From NCBI GenBank assembly GCA_945918815.1, contig CAMEIU010000016.1:1-18544 (forward strand): DNA of 18,544 nucleotides, written 5' to 3'. Position numbers and translations under genes: made by a program. Below the pieces are notes generated by a model. That model made no database searches and was not told the origin of the DNA. It was given only the letters and a program-made list of their open reading frames with translations. This DNA comes from an uncultured Clostridia bacterium. Lineage in GTDB: Bacteria > Bacillota > Clostridia > Oscillospirales > Oscillospiraceae. Shown here one piece after another: positions 1-6,604 of the stretch; positions within the stretch are counted from its first letter, which is position 1; each line of letters opens with the position of its first letter.

Positions 1-268
1 CGTCCTCGTCGTCCATGACCAGGGCCACGTCGTCGTCCACCGGCGGGTCCAGCTCCAGATCCAGCTCCGCGCCCACAACCTGAATGCCCATGGCCTCGAA
101 GGTATCATAGATCTGCTCGATCTTCTCCACGGACAGGTCCAGCTTTTCCAGCTCGGCGTTCAGCTCCGAAGACTGGATTGCCCCCTCTTTCTGCGCCTTG
201 GCGATCAGCGCGGCGATGGGGGCCTTGATATCTTCTGTTGTATGATTTGTATTTTTAGAGTTTGCCAT
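1..268 (-). CDS. rpoD: RNA polymerase sigma factor RpoD/SigA, N-terminal part (cut by window edge)
   Basis: This is the primary sigma factor that directs RNA polymerase to housekeeping promoters. Only about the first 89 residues are in the window. They begin MANSKNTNHTTEDIKAPIAA and continue with a helical stretch (QSSELNAELEKLDLSVEKIE, then IYDTFEAMGIQVV) typical of region 1.1 of clostridial RpoD. An acidic stretch rich in Asp and Glu follows, as in the family. The ATG at 266-268 is preceded by GAGGAT about ten bases upstream. The promoter at 341-369 gives a leader of about 65 nt. The conserved regions 2 to 4 lie outside the window, so the call rests on region 1.1 alone. The rest of the usual dnaG-rpoD locus cannot be seen. 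Confidence 0.85.
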   Translation of the reverse strand, partial: MANSKNTNHTTEDIKAPIAALIAKAQKEGAIQSSELNAELEKLDLSVEKIEQIYDTFEAMGIQVVGAELDLELDPPVDDDVALVMDDED

Positions 269-340
269 TCTAGCACATCCTCGATCCAATACGTTTCGCG
301 GTTTACCGGCGAAAAGCGCCATTTTCACCGCAACTAACCC

Positions 341-369
341 ATTATATATCTTTCTCACCCATCTGACAA
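341..369 (-). promoter_or_regulatory. SigA-type promoter of rpoD
   Basis: On the minus strand TTGTCA (364-369) and TATAAT (341-346) are separated by exactly 17 nt. The stretch just upstream (about 370-410) is rich in A/T runs and could act as an UP element. The predicted start near 334 gives a leader of about 65 nt before the rpoD ATG. Confidence 0.75.
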
Positions 370-521
370 TAGGTAATTTCGGAAAAAATCAAAAAATTTG
401 CAAATTTTATCTGCTCCCACGGGCGTATGGCCGCCAAAAATCACAGGAAGTGCCGCAGCCCGGTGGTATCAGTATCCCCGGAAGATCGGAGATGTAACCA
501 TATTCGGGGGAATTTTGCCGC

Positions 522-539
522 TGTCCCAAAAAAGGGACA
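522..539. repeat. Perfect 6-bp inverted repeat upstream of the SOS-type promoter
   Basis: TGTCCC-AAAAAA-GGGACA is a perfect palindrome ending 15 nt before the -35 box at 555. It could be a binding site for a regulator or a hairpin. It is not followed by a T-run, so it does not look like a terminator. The rest of 370-550 holds nothing I can identify apart from the A/T-rich stretch upstream of the rpoD promoter. Confidence 0.45.
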
Positions 540-554
540 TGGAATTTTGTGGGA

Positions 555-583
555 TTGACGGCCGGTTCCAACTCCTGTATAAT
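555..583 (+). promoter_or_regulatory. Consensus SigA promoter for the SOS-type two-gene operon
   Basis: TTGACG (555-560) and a perfect TATAAT (578-583) lie 17 nt apart. The predicted start point is near 590, directly at the edge of the LexA box at 591-604. A promoter this strong with an operator over its start point fits a gene that is tightly repressed until induced. Confidence 0.85.
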
Positions 584-590
584 AAATATA

Positions 591-604
591 CGAACGTATG
601 TTCG
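591..604. promoter_or_regulatory. LexA (SOS) box, Bacillus/Clostridia type
   Basis: CGAACGTATGTTCG matches every position of the Gram-positive LexA/DinR consensus CGAAC-RNRY-GTTCG (R=G, N=T, R=A, Y=T) and is a perfect palindrome in its arms. It starts 8 nt after the -10 box, so bound LexA would block the transcription start. This implies induction by DNA damage. The match is seen directly; binding is inferred. Confidence 0.85.
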
Positions 605-651
605 ACTGGCAAGGAACCGGTGCGAGAAATCAGCGAAAGAAGGAGAATGGA

Positions 652-1020
652 ATGACGGAATTTGAATATGATTGCTTGCAGAAGAAGCGGACCGCCTACA
701 GCGCGCGGCTGCGGGTGGGAGCCAGACGGGCGGTGTCACTGCCCAGCGACAGTCTCAATCCGGCGGAACTCCAGAGCCGGAACGGTCCGTGCCGCGTCTA
801 CCGGCTGGGCGCGCCCATGGACATTGAACAGTTTGACGCCATGCCGCAGGACTTACAGCGGGCCTACCTGAGGCGGCTGCGCCAGCGGGGCGGCACCCCG
901 GAGGGAGTCCGGGCCATGCTGGGCGTCAGCGGACAGCGGATGCAGCAGATTCTGGAGCGGAACAAGGTGACCCTGGATCAGCCGGACCGGGAGACCTGGG
1001 CAGCGTTTCTGAAACGATGA
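652..1020 (+). CDS. Phage/ICE-type small DNA-binding-like protein (122 aa), SOS-controlled
   Basis: The protein has no assigned biochemical function. It resembles a family of small proteins found in clostridial prophages and integrative elements: a basic N-terminus with an YDCLQKKRTAYSAR-type motif, a central LGAPMDIEQFDAMPQDLQRAYL segment, and a C-terminal helix-turn-helix-like part around residues 80-105 (TPEGVRAMLGVSGQRMQQIL). The ATG at 652 was chosen because GGAG lies 6 nt upstream. An in-frame ATG at 598 falls inside the LexA box and would leave almost no leader. It is the first gene behind the SOS promoter and is followed 20 nt later by a second phage-type gene. A role in regulating mobile-element genes is an inference from the family and the LexA box. 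Confidence 0.7.
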   Translation: MTEFEYDCLQKKRTAYSARLRVGARRAVSLPSDSLNPAELQSRNGPCRVYRLGAPMDIEQFDAMPQDLQRAYLRRLRQRGGTPEGVRAMLGVSGQRMQQILERNKVTLDQPDRETWAAFLKR

Positions 1021-1040
1021 GGACGGAGGGGGAATGAATC

Positions 1041-1481
1041 GTGGACACACAGCAAAAATCCGCCAAGCAGGTTTTACAGGCGGTGGCGGAGACCAAGAGC
1101 CAGATTGCCCGGCTGAGCCAGCGCATCGAGTTTTTGGAAATCAAATGCACCAATATCACCGCCCGCTACGGCGGCAAGTCCTCCACCGCCCTGACCTGCA
1201 ACGAGCTTTGGAGCATTCTCAGCGACGAGCGGGTGCGGCTGGCAGAGCAGCTGCGGCTGGTTCTGGCCATGGAGCGGCAGGTCTCCGAGTGGATCGACCT
1301 GCTGCCCCGGGAATCCTGGCGGATGGTTCTGCGGCTCCGGTACCTGGACGGGCTCTCCTTTCAGGAGGTGACAGAGGCCATGAGCCAGGCCGCCAAACGG
1401 CCCTACTCCGCCGCCCAGATCTACCGCTTCCACCACCAAGCCCTGGAAGCCGCGGACCGTCTCTGGCCCCTGAAGGAGTGA
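1041..1481 (+). CDS. Phage-type sigma-70 region 4-like protein (DUF1492/RinA-ArpU-like), GTG start
   Basis: This 146-residue protein has an N-terminal coiled-coil-like helix (residues about 5-40, TKSQIARLSQRIEFLE) and a C-terminal half that looks like sigma region 4. The segment WIDLLPRESWRMVLRLRYLDG followed by LSFQEVTEAMSQ and YSAAQIYRFHHQALEAA has the spacing of a two-helix DNA-reading module. Proteins of this architecture act as late-gene activators or sigma-like factors in Gram-positive phages. The GTG at 1041 is chosen because GGAGGGGG lies 8 nt upstream. It sits 20 nt after the preceding gene, so both are likely made from the SOS promoter. No terminase, portal or integrase follows, so the pair may be a domesticated remnant. 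Family assignment is by eye. Confidence 0.7.
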   Translation: MDTQQKSAKQVLQAVAETKSQIARLSQRIEFLEIKCTNITARYGGKSSTALTCNELWSILSDERVRLAEQLRLVLAMERQVSEWIDLLPRESWRMVLRLRYLDGLSFQEVTEAMSQAAKRPYSAAQIYRFHHQALEAADRLWPLKE

Positions 1482-1702
1482 CCCTCCGGGCGCAGGTCCC
1501 CCAGGCCAAAGCCGCCCATGCCGCCGCAGGCATGCAAGGCTGCCCCCACCGGTGGCTGGACCACCCCTGGTGGGATGGCTGCGACGGGACGGCAGCAGCG
1601 TGCCAAGCCTGCTGGGACCGGAGAATCACAGACGGAGCCGCCGGAATTTGACGACGCAGAACCGGCATGGGCGGCCGCAAGGGCGTAATTACAGGCGTGA
1701 CC

Positions 1703-1724
1703 GTAGGGGCGGCTATCAGCCGCC
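1703..1724. repeat. Intergenic palindrome, copy 1 (GTAGGGGCGGCTATCAGCC type)
   Basis: A 22-bp palindromic unit whose sequence recurs identically, in the other orientation, at 3150-3171 and 18006-18027. The stretch around it (1482-1771, about 290 bp) has no supportable gene. It also has several short GC-rich hairpins (for example CATGCC/GGCATG at about 1517-1533) but no clear terminator for the upstream SOS-type operon. Confidence 0.8.
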
Positions 1725-1771
1725 GGCATGGGTCCCGACCACCACCGCAGGGACGCCTTCATGATCCATTG

Positions 1772-1805
1772 AAAAACCCGCCTTGCGCGTTGGCGCAGGG
1801 CGGGT
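1772..1805 (-). terminator. Rho-independent terminator of rpsF-ssb-rpsR
   Basis: On the minus strand the arms ACCCGCC and GGCGGGT (1776-1805), extended inward by TGCGC/GCGCA, form a strong GC hairpin directly followed by a run of five T. It begins 14 nt after the rpsR stop codon. Confidence 0.9.
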
Positions 1806-1818
1806 CGGTTCGTATGAA

Positions 1819-2052
1819 TTAGTCGGCCACGTAGGGCAGCAGGGCGATGTGCCGGGCGCGCTTGATGGCCACGGTCAGCTGACGCTGATGGGCGGCGCAG
1901 GTACCGGTAGTACGGCGGGGCAGGATTTTGCCGCGCTCGGAAAGATAGCGGCGCAGCTTGGCCGTATCCTTGTAGTCGATGTGCTCGACTTTGTCCACGC
2001 AGAAGCTGCAAACCTTTTTGCGCTTGCGGGGACGCATTCTATCGTTAGCCAT
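1819..2052 (-). CDS. rpsR: 30S ribosomal protein S18
   Basis: S18 binds the platform of the small ribosomal subunit together with S6. The 77-residue length is standard. The conserved core is clear: YKDTAKLRRYLSERGKILPRR followed by TGTCAAHQRQLTVAIKRARH. The N-terminal CSFC pair plus the later Cys and His (CAAH) indicate the zinc-binding form of S18. AGGAGG lies 7 nt upstream of the ATG. It is the last gene of the rpsF-ssb-rpsR operon, 41 nt after ssb, and is followed by the terminator at 1772-1805. Confidence 0.98.
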   Translation of the reverse strand: MANDRMRPRKRKKVCSFCVDKVEHIDYKDTAKLRRYLSERGKILPRRTTGTCAAHQRQLTVAIKRARHIALLPYVAD

Positions 2053-2093
2053 TTGGATCCTCCTATCTCAGTATCGTGAAAAAATCGGTTCGC

Positions 2094-2609
2094 TTAGAAC
2101 GGAAGCTCGGAGTCGTCGTCCTCCAGCATGGCGAAGTCGGACGCCGGAGCCGGGGCGGGCGCGGGAGCAGGCTGGCCATAGCCGCCGTAGCTCTGTCCGC
2201 TGTAGGAAGGCTGCTGGTTGTAGCTGGGCTGGCTGTAGGCCGGCTGACCATAGCCCTGGTCATAGCCGCCGGGCTGGCTGTCGCGGCGGCTGTCACCAAA
2301 ATAGATGTTGTCAGCCACGACTTCCGCGGAGCGGCGCTTGTTGCCGTCCTTGTCATTCCAGTTCCGAATCTGCAGCCGGCCGGAAACCACCGCCATGCGG
2401 CCCTTGGTGAAATACTTGGAGACAAACTCCGCCGTGTTTCTCCAGGCGACGATGTCGATGAAATCCGTTTCCTTCTCGCCGGTCTCGCGGTTGCCGCCGA
2501 AATCGCGGTCCACTGCCAGAGAGAAGCTGGCCACGGCGACGCCGCTGCTGGTGCGGCGCAGCTCCGGGTCACGGGTGAGACGGCCCATGAGAACGATATG
2601 GTTCAGCAT
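2094..2609 (-). CDS. ssb: Single-stranded DNA-binding protein
   Basis: SSB coats single-stranded DNA during replication, recombination and repair and recruits partner proteins. The 171-residue protein has an OB-fold over about residues 1-105, starting MLNHIVLMGRLTRDPELR and including FIDIVAWRNTAEFVSKYFTKG. A flexible linker rich in Gln, Tyr, Gly, Pro and Ser follows, with an Ala-Pro run near residues 150-158. The acidic tip ends DDSELPF, the standard partner-docking peptide. It lies 12 nt after rpsF with a GGGGG-type ribosome site, in the classic rpsF-ssb-rpsR order, so it is co-transcribed from the promoter at 2999-3027. No LexA box was seen near this operon. Confidence 0.97.
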   Translation of the reverse strand: MLNHIVLMGRLTRDPELRRTSSGVAVASFSLAVDRDFGGNRETGEKETDFIDIVAWRNTAEFVSKYFTKGRMAVVSGRLQIRNWNDKDGNKRRSAEVVADNIYFGDSRRDSQPGGYDQGYGQPAYSQPSYNQQPSYSGQSYGGYGQPAPAPAPAPASDFAMLEDDDSELPF

Positions 2610-2621
2610 GAACGTGCCCCC

Positions 2622-2918
2622 TTACGCTTCCACGTCGGTGATCAGAGAGCGCATGACGCCTTCGGTGATCTTCAGCACACGGTCGAGCTCCGCGGGGAAC
2701 TCGGGCTTCGCGTCAAAGGTCATCAGGACGTAATAGCCCTCCATCAGGTCGTTGATGGGGTAGGCCAGGCGGCGCTTGCCCCACTCGTCGATGCTGGTCA
2801 GGGTACCATTGCTTTCAACGAGAGCTTTGAATTTTTCCACGAGCGCTGCGATACCCTCTTCACCCTGGGCGGGATCGATGATATACAGGACCTCATACTT
2901 GCCGGAAATTTTTGCCAT
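2622..2918 (-). CDS. rpsF: 30S ribosomal protein S6
   Basis: S6 pairs with S18 on the platform of the small subunit. The 98-residue protein shows the family pattern YEVLYIIDP at the N-terminus, then IDEWGKRRLAYPINDLMEGYYVLMTFDA in the middle and VLKITEGVMRSLI near the C-terminus. AAGGAGGTG lies a few bases upstream of the ATG. It is the first gene of the operon; the leader of about 74 nt carries a perfect 8-bp hairpin (2946-2966) that may be an S6:S18 feedback site. Confidence 0.97.
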   Translation of the reverse strand: MAKISGKYEVLYIIDPAQGEEGIAALVEKFKALVESNGTLTSIDEWGKRRLAYPINDLMEGYYVLMTFDAKPEFPAELDRVLKITEGVMRSLITDVEA

Positions 2919-2945
2919 TTCGTTGCACCTCCTTTTGGACGTATG

Positions 2946-2966
2946 GCCACCGGTCGGGCCGGTGGC
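2946..2966 (-). promoter_or_regulatory. rpsF leader hairpin, candidate S6:S18 autoregulatory site
   Basis: Arms GCCACCGG and CCGGTGGC pair perfectly around a 5-nt loop. The hairpin lies between the transcription start and the rpsF ribosome site and has no T-run, so it is not a terminator. Autoregulatory S6:S18 leader motifs upstream of rpsF are known in many bacteria. I cannot confirm that this hairpin has the specific bulged CCG architecture of that class. Confidence 0.4.
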
Positions 2967-2998
2967 AAGGATTCTTCTGCCTTTGGACAGGCTAAATT

Positions 2999-3027
2999 AT
3001 TATAGTGGAACTGTCTGGATTTGTCAA
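2999..3027 (-). promoter_or_regulatory. SigA promoter of the rpsF-ssb-rpsR operon
   Basis: On the minus strand a perfect TTGACA (3022-3027) and a perfect TATAAT (2999-3004) are separated by 17 nt. This fits a strong constitutive ribosomal-protein promoter. Confidence 0.9.
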
Positions 3028-3071
3028 GAATTTTCTTCATATGCACGCAGATAAAAACGCACTGCACCGAT

Positions 3072-3171
3072 GTAGGGCACGGCCACTGGACGTGCCGCTG
3101 TGCGCAGCTGCATCCTGTGATGAACTGCCGCAGGGCAACAGCGCCGGCGGGCGGCTGATAGCCGCCCCTAC
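3072..3171. repeat. Composite palindromic repeat, about 100 bp, ends GTAGGG...CCCTAC
   Basis: The left unit (3072-3099) is a palindrome around GGCACGGCCACTGGACGTGCC and recurs identically, inverted, at 16431-16458 and nearly so at 11349-11375. The right unit (3150-3171) is the 22-bp palindrome also found at 1703 and 18006. The two are joined by about 50 bp of unrelated sequence. It separates the rpsF promoter from the terminator of the cstA operon. Confidence 0.75.
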
Positions 3172-3183
3172 CGTGAAATGCAG

Positions 3184-3225
3184 AAGCACCCCTGTGCTTC
3201 CCGGAGGGAAGACACAAGGGTGCTT
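3184..3225 (-). terminator. Terminator hairpin downstream of the CstA-family gene
   Basis: On the minus strand AAGCACCCTTGTG and CACAGGGGTGCTT form a 13-bp stem with one G-U pair, starting 10 nt after the stop codon. The downstream T-run is weak, so termination may be partial. Confidence 0.65.
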
Positions 3226-3235
3226 GTAAAAATAC

Positions 3236-5467
3236 TTACTTCGCAGAAGCCTTCTTCTTGGAGGAGGTCAGGAAGGTCTGCACACCTTCGATCACCAGGA
3301 ACACGGCCAGAACGACCATGGCCAGGGCGAAGATCAGCTGGAACCAATCGCCCCAAGCGGCGGTGGCGGCGGCAATCATGCCGACCTTCTTCACAACGGT
3401 CATGATCAGGCTGGTCAGGGTGGCAGCCAGCATGAAGATCATGGGGATGAAGAACATCTTGTTGTTCTTACCGGCATTGCCCAGCCAGGAGGCGACAGCC
3501 ATGAGCGCCAGGCCGGAGAGCAGCTGGTTGGCGGCGCCGAACAGGCCCCAGATCTGGCTCAGGCTCAGACCGCCCAGGATGCATCCGATGACGACCATCA
3601 GGGTGGTGCCGAACAGGGGATGGGTCAGAACCTTGCGGAAGCCCTTGGCATCCTTCCAGGTAGCCTCGCCTTCCTTCAGGAACAGCTCGGAGAACATGAA
3701 GCGGCTCAGACGGGTGCCAGTGTCCAGGCTGGTCAGAGCGAAGACGGAGACGGCCAGGGTCAGCAGGGCATAGATGGTGCTGTAGACCTTGGTGGTCTCG
3801 GTGCTGAACATGGTGGCGATACCGGCTGCAAAGGCAGCGGAGGGAGAGCCGAACTCACCGGCGGTGTACTTGCCGAAGACCATGCCGACAGCAATCAGGG
3901 CGATGACGCCCAGAGCGGACTCCACGAGCATGGAGCCGTAGCCGATGGGCTTGGCGTCCTTCTCATTGGCCAGCTGCTTGGAGGAGGTGCCGGTGGCGAT
4001 GAGGCTGTGGAAGCCGGAGCATGCGCCGCAGGCCACGGTGATGAACAGAGCGGGGAACATGGTGCCCAGCTTGTTGGACCAGCCGGTGAAGGCGGGCATA
4101 TCAAAGGTGGCGCTGCCGGAGATGGCGGAGAAGATAATACCAACCAGTGCCACGACCATCATGGCGTACAGCAGGAAGCTGGACAGATAGTCGCGGGGCT
4201 GGAGCAGGATCCACACAGGAACCAGGGAGGCCACGATGATGTACACGCCGATGAACACGATCCAGGCGGTACGGCCCATGCTGATGCCCACGTTCAGGCC
4301 CAGGGCCACGATGAGGACGATGCCGATGATGCCGCCGATGGTGGCGGGACCCACGGACACACCGGCACGGTTGGTCACGATGCCATAGATGATGGCCAGG
4401 ACGATGAACAGCACGGAGATCATGGCCGTGGTCTGGTTGCCGGTGGGATTGGTGGTGATGGCGAAGCCGGCGTCAGCGGTGAAGAAGGTACCGGCCACGA
4501 CGTTGACGAAGGACGCGATGACCAGGATCAGGACCAGCAGGGCGAAGATGGTGAACAGCTTCTGAGCCCGCTTGCCCATGGAGTCGCGGATGATGTCGCC
4601 GACGGTTTTGCCGTCATGGCGAATGGAAGCGAACAGGGAGCCGAAGTCCTGCAGGCCGCCGAAGAAGATACCGCCGATGATGCACCACAGGAACACGGGC
4701 AGCCAGCCAAACACGGAAGCCTGGATGGGGCCGTTGATGGGGCCTGCGCCGGCGATGGAGGAGAAGTGATGGCCCATGAGGACCGCGGGCCGTGCGGCCA
4801 CATAGTCCACGCCGTCTTCCTTTTCCACGGCGGGGGTCTTACGGTCGGGGTCAATTCCCCACTGTTTTGCAAGCCAGGAGCCGTAGAACACATAGCCGAT
4901 GACAAGCAGAACGATGGCGGCGGCAATGATTAAAATAGCAGTCATAAAATCATTCCTCTTTCGTTTTCTCTTGTTTTTTATAATGCTCCGGAACAGCTTT
5001 TTCAGCGCCTTGCCCTGGCTGTTGTAAACAAGCCGCCGGAAGGAACTGTCCAGAACGATTATACGGTAATTACTCCACCCCATGAGGCCGAAGCGGTAGC
5101 TTTTATAATGGCGCTGCCGCTTGATCAAAGGGATCACGTCCGCCGGGATGGAATCGGCGGCGATCACCAAAGTCACGTCGGAATTGCGGTGGTCCTTGTG
5201 GGGCGTGATGCGGGAGAGGCCCTGGTTCCAGGCTGCCTCGTCCAGGCTTTGCAGGGTCCCGGCATCCAGGGTATCGCAGACGGCGAAGAACACATATTCG
5301 TTGGATTCGGCTTCGGAGATGGTGGCGCTCTTCACCAGAAAATACTGCTGGCTGTGGGAATGGAACACGGCCTCCGCCGCGAAGGGCGGGGCCGGGGTCT
5401 CCCGGTTGATGTCGTAGTAGTTCTCATAGGATTTGAGGACATACTCGCAGGCTTCCCGGGCGGTCAT
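3236..5467 (-). CDS. CstA-family (carbon starvation/pyruvate-type) transporter fused to an unknown N-terminal domain
   Basis: Residues about 175-743 are a CstA-family integral membrane transporter; relatives import pyruvate or peptides under carbon limitation. The signature MGHHFSSIAGAGPINGP is present, followed by many hydrophobic segments and the conserved CGACSGFHSLIATGTSSKQ loop. Residues 1-174 are soluble-looking, have no domain I recognise, and end in a very basic stretch (KNKRKRKRNDF) just before the first membrane helix. The frame is open throughout, with no stop between the parts. However, ATG 4943-4945 (residue 175) has its own AGAGGA 8 nt upstream, so the transporter may also be made separately as a 569-residue protein. 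The long start (5467) overlaps the upstream gene's TGA by 4 nt. The substrate cannot be read from the sequence. Confidence 0.85.
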   Translation of the reverse strand: MTAREACEYVLKSYENYYDINRETPAPPFAAEAVFHSHSQQYFLVKSATISEAESNEYVFFAVCDTLDAGTLQSLDEAAWNQGLSRITPHKDHRNSDVTLVIAADSIPADVIPLIKRQRHYKSYRFGLMGWSNYRIIVLDSSFRRLVYNSQGKALKKLFRSIIKNKRKRKRNDFMTAILIIAAAIVLLVIGYVFYGSWLAKQWGIDPDRKTPAVEKEDGVDYVAARPAVLMGHHFSSIAGAGPINGPIQASVFGWLPVFLWCIIGGIFFGGLQDFGSLFASIRHDGKTVGDIIRDSMGKRAQKLFTIFALLVLILVIASFVNVVAGTFFTADAGFAITTNPTGNQTTAMISVLFIVLAIIYGIVTNRAGVSVGPATIGGIIGIVLIVALGLNVGISMGRTAWIVFIGVYIIVASLVPVWILLQPRDYLSSFLLYAMMVVALVGIIFSAISGSATFDMPAFTGWSNKLGTMFPALFITVACGACSGFHSLIATGTSSKQLANEKDAKPIGYGSMLVESALGVIALIAVGMVFGKYTAGEFGSPSAAFAAGIATMFSTETTKVYSTIYALLTLAVSVFALTSLDTGTRLSRFMFSELFLKEGEATWKDAKGFRKVLTHPLFGTTLMVVIGCILGGLSLSQIWGLFGAANQLLSGLALMAVASWLGNAGKNNKMFFIPMIFMLAATLTSLIMTVVKKVGMIAAATAAWGDWFQLIFALAMVVLAVFLVIEGVQTFLTSSKKKASAK
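4943..4959 (-). promoter_or_regulatory. Internal ribosome site and start codon of the CstA part
   Basis: AGAGGA (4954-4959) lies 8 nt upstream of an in-frame ATG (4943-4945) that starts the hydrophobic CstA core MTAILIIAAAIVLL. This is the expected N-terminus of a free-standing CstA-like protein. The site could yield a second, shorter product. Confidence 0.5.
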
Positions 5468-5853
5468 GTGGCGTCCCCTTCCCCTTCCTGCGTCTCCTTC
5501 TTGGGGCAGGCGAATTCTGCGTTGGGAATCCGGGCGCGCAGCTCCTCCATCAGGGCCTTGGCGGCCCGGGTGCCGGGCATTGCCACGGAGGCCAGCTCCT
5601 TCTCGCCGTCGCAGAGGACCAGATTTTCCATGGGCATCTCGCCCTTGCCGCAGCAGAGCTTGGCCGGTACCAGCATCACCCGGCGGAAGCAGCGTTTGAT
5701 CCGCGTGTAGGGAATATAATACGTCCGCAGGCCGCTGCGCACATAGAGCCCGTCGGCGCCAAGCCGGATCTTGCCGATCTCTCTTGCGCTCTGATAATCC
5801 GGGCCAAGAACGGCGGCGTCGCAGACGTCGTTGGTCAGGGAATAAAACTTCAT
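5464..5853 (-). CDS. Conserved-looking hypothetical protein (129 aa) upstream of the CstA fusion
   Basis: I do not recognise this protein. It has no signal peptide or membrane segment. The middle (IRLGADGLYVRSGLRTYYIPYTRIKRCFRRV) alternates hydrophobic and polar residues as in a small beta-barrel, perhaps PH-like, and the tail is charged. The ATG at 5853 is preferred over the upstream in-frame ATG at 5880, because AGGGGAGG (5863-5870) sits 9 nt before it and overlaps the codons of the longer version. Its TGA overlaps the ATG of the CstA fusion gene (ATGA), so the two are translationally coupled. This suggests it works with the transporter or its N-terminal domain. Confidence 0.7.
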   Translation of the reverse strand: MKFYSLTNDVCDAAVLGPDYQSAREIGKIRLGADGLYVRSGLRTYYIPYTRIKRCFRRVMLVPAKLCCGKGEMPMENLVLCDGEKELASVAMPGTRAAKALMEELRARIPNAEFACPKKETQEGEGDAT

Positions 5854-5928
5854 GGCGATGGACCTCCCCTGGAAGTTCATTTCTTTATCAAAGTAAAACC
5901 TAAAATTGTAAAAGTCGCGAACGTGAAT

Positions 5929-5957
5929 ATTCTAGCACACTCCTTCTGATTATGCAA
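5929..5957 (-). promoter_or_regulatory. SigA-type promoter of the hypothetical-cstA operon
   Basis: On the minus strand TTGCAT (5952-5957) and TAGAAT (5929-5934), the latter with an extended-10 TGC, are 17 nt apart. The leader would be about 70 nt. Confidence 0.65.
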
Positions 5958-6005
5958 TATTTTAAAGCATTGTTCTGGCAAATTATTTTCAGATTAAAAA
6001 GTCCG

Positions 6006-6046
6006 AAAAACAGCCCCGCATCCCCCTGAACGGGAACGCGAGGCTG
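6006..6046 (-). terminator. Rho-independent terminator facing the repeat region and metA-yqeC
   Basis: On the minus strand CAGCCTCGC and GCGGGGCTG form a stem (one G-U pair) followed by five T. It is the first clear terminator met by transcripts from metA-yqeC, about 600 nt beyond the yqeC stop codon. It also insulates the cstA promoter. Confidence 0.65.
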
Positions 6047-6087
6047 CGATAGATACGTTTGTGCCGGCCGGCATCAGACAAATTGGG

Positions 6088-6338
6088 ATTATGATGATCG
6101 GCTTTAATAAGCAACTGCAAATTTTGTGCAAGTGCTCAAAAAACGCTGTCATTGCGAGCCAGTGCACACACTGGCGCGGCAATCCGTTCCCCCTGTACAG
6201 ACCGATTTTACGGGAGCACTCAGAAACTTACAGCGTTTGGGATACGGATTGCCACGTCGCTTTGCTCCTCGCAATGACAGTATTGGACGGAACCCTGTCA
6301 TAAAAATCCGTGTGCTTACTAAAACCGATAGTCATAAT
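6088..6338. repeat. Outer inverted repeat enclosing another repeat (nested element)
   Basis: About 26 bp at 6088-6113 (ATTATGATGATCGGCTTTAA onward) recurs inverted at 6313-6338 with about four mismatches. The arms flank the 135-bp CATTGCGAG element at 6146-6280. This looks like one small mobile repeat inserted into another. No coding potential was seen between the arms. Confidence 0.6.
6146..6280. repeat. MITE-like repeat, CTGTCATTGCGAG ends, copy 1
   Basis: The 13-bp ends CTGTCATTGCGAG and CTCGCAATGACAG are perfect inverted repeats. Inside, GCCAGTGCACACACTGGC forms a further palindrome. A second copy lies at 13829-13971 and shares both ends and the inner palindrome but differs in the middle. 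No transposase is present, so any mobility would be in trans. Confidence 0.8.
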
Positions 6339-6358
6339 TGGGATTTGACGAGGTGAGA

Positions 6359-6604
6359 GCACTGGCGCGGGAGCGCCACAAAAGCCTTCCCCTGGAGGGG
6401 AAGGTGTCACGGCTTCGCCGTGACGGATGAGGTGGAAAAGGGCTGCGAATTCGCCGGAAATTCCTGCAAATCGCACATTTTTCTGCACACCTCATCAGTC
6501 AGCCTTGAGGCTGACAGCTGAAGGTGAATTGCCCCGAAGGGGCAAGAGAAGCCACCCTGGGGTGTCCCCTCAAGGGGAAGCCTTGGGCGCTCCCGCGCCA
6601 GTGC
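6359..6604. repeat. 246-bp MITE-like palindromic element with perfect 19-bp terminal inverted repeats
   Basis: GCACTGGCGCGGGAGCGCC (6359-6377) and its exact reverse complement (6586-6604) bound the element. The similarity continues imperfectly inward. It holds further hairpins such as CCTTCCCCTGGAGGGGAAGG, GGTGTCACGGCTTCGCCGTGAC and GCCTTGAGGCTGAC-type units. No protein is encoded. Short flanking arms TTGGGATTT (6338-6346) and AAATCCCAA (6616-6624) suggest insertion into an earlier palindrome. Confidence 0.85.

Noticed and set aside
598..651. Upstream start (ATG 598) for the first SOS-type gene
   Set aside because: It lies inside the LexA box, only a few bases after the predicted transcription start, without a ribosome site; ATG 652 has GGAG at proper spacing.
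1552..1764. Small plus-strand open frames after the sigma-like gene
   Set aside because: They have no ribosome site, run through the 22-bp palindromic repeat and match no family I know.
3620..4933. Long plus-strand open frame opposite the CstA-family gene
   Set aside because: It is extremely rich in Gly, Asp, His and Gln, has no ribosome site, and mirrors codon bias of the real membrane-protein gene on the other strand.
5854..5880. Upstream start (ATG 5880) for the hypothetical gene before the CstA fusion
   Set aside because: The AGGGGAGG ribosome site lies within this extension and points to ATG 5853.
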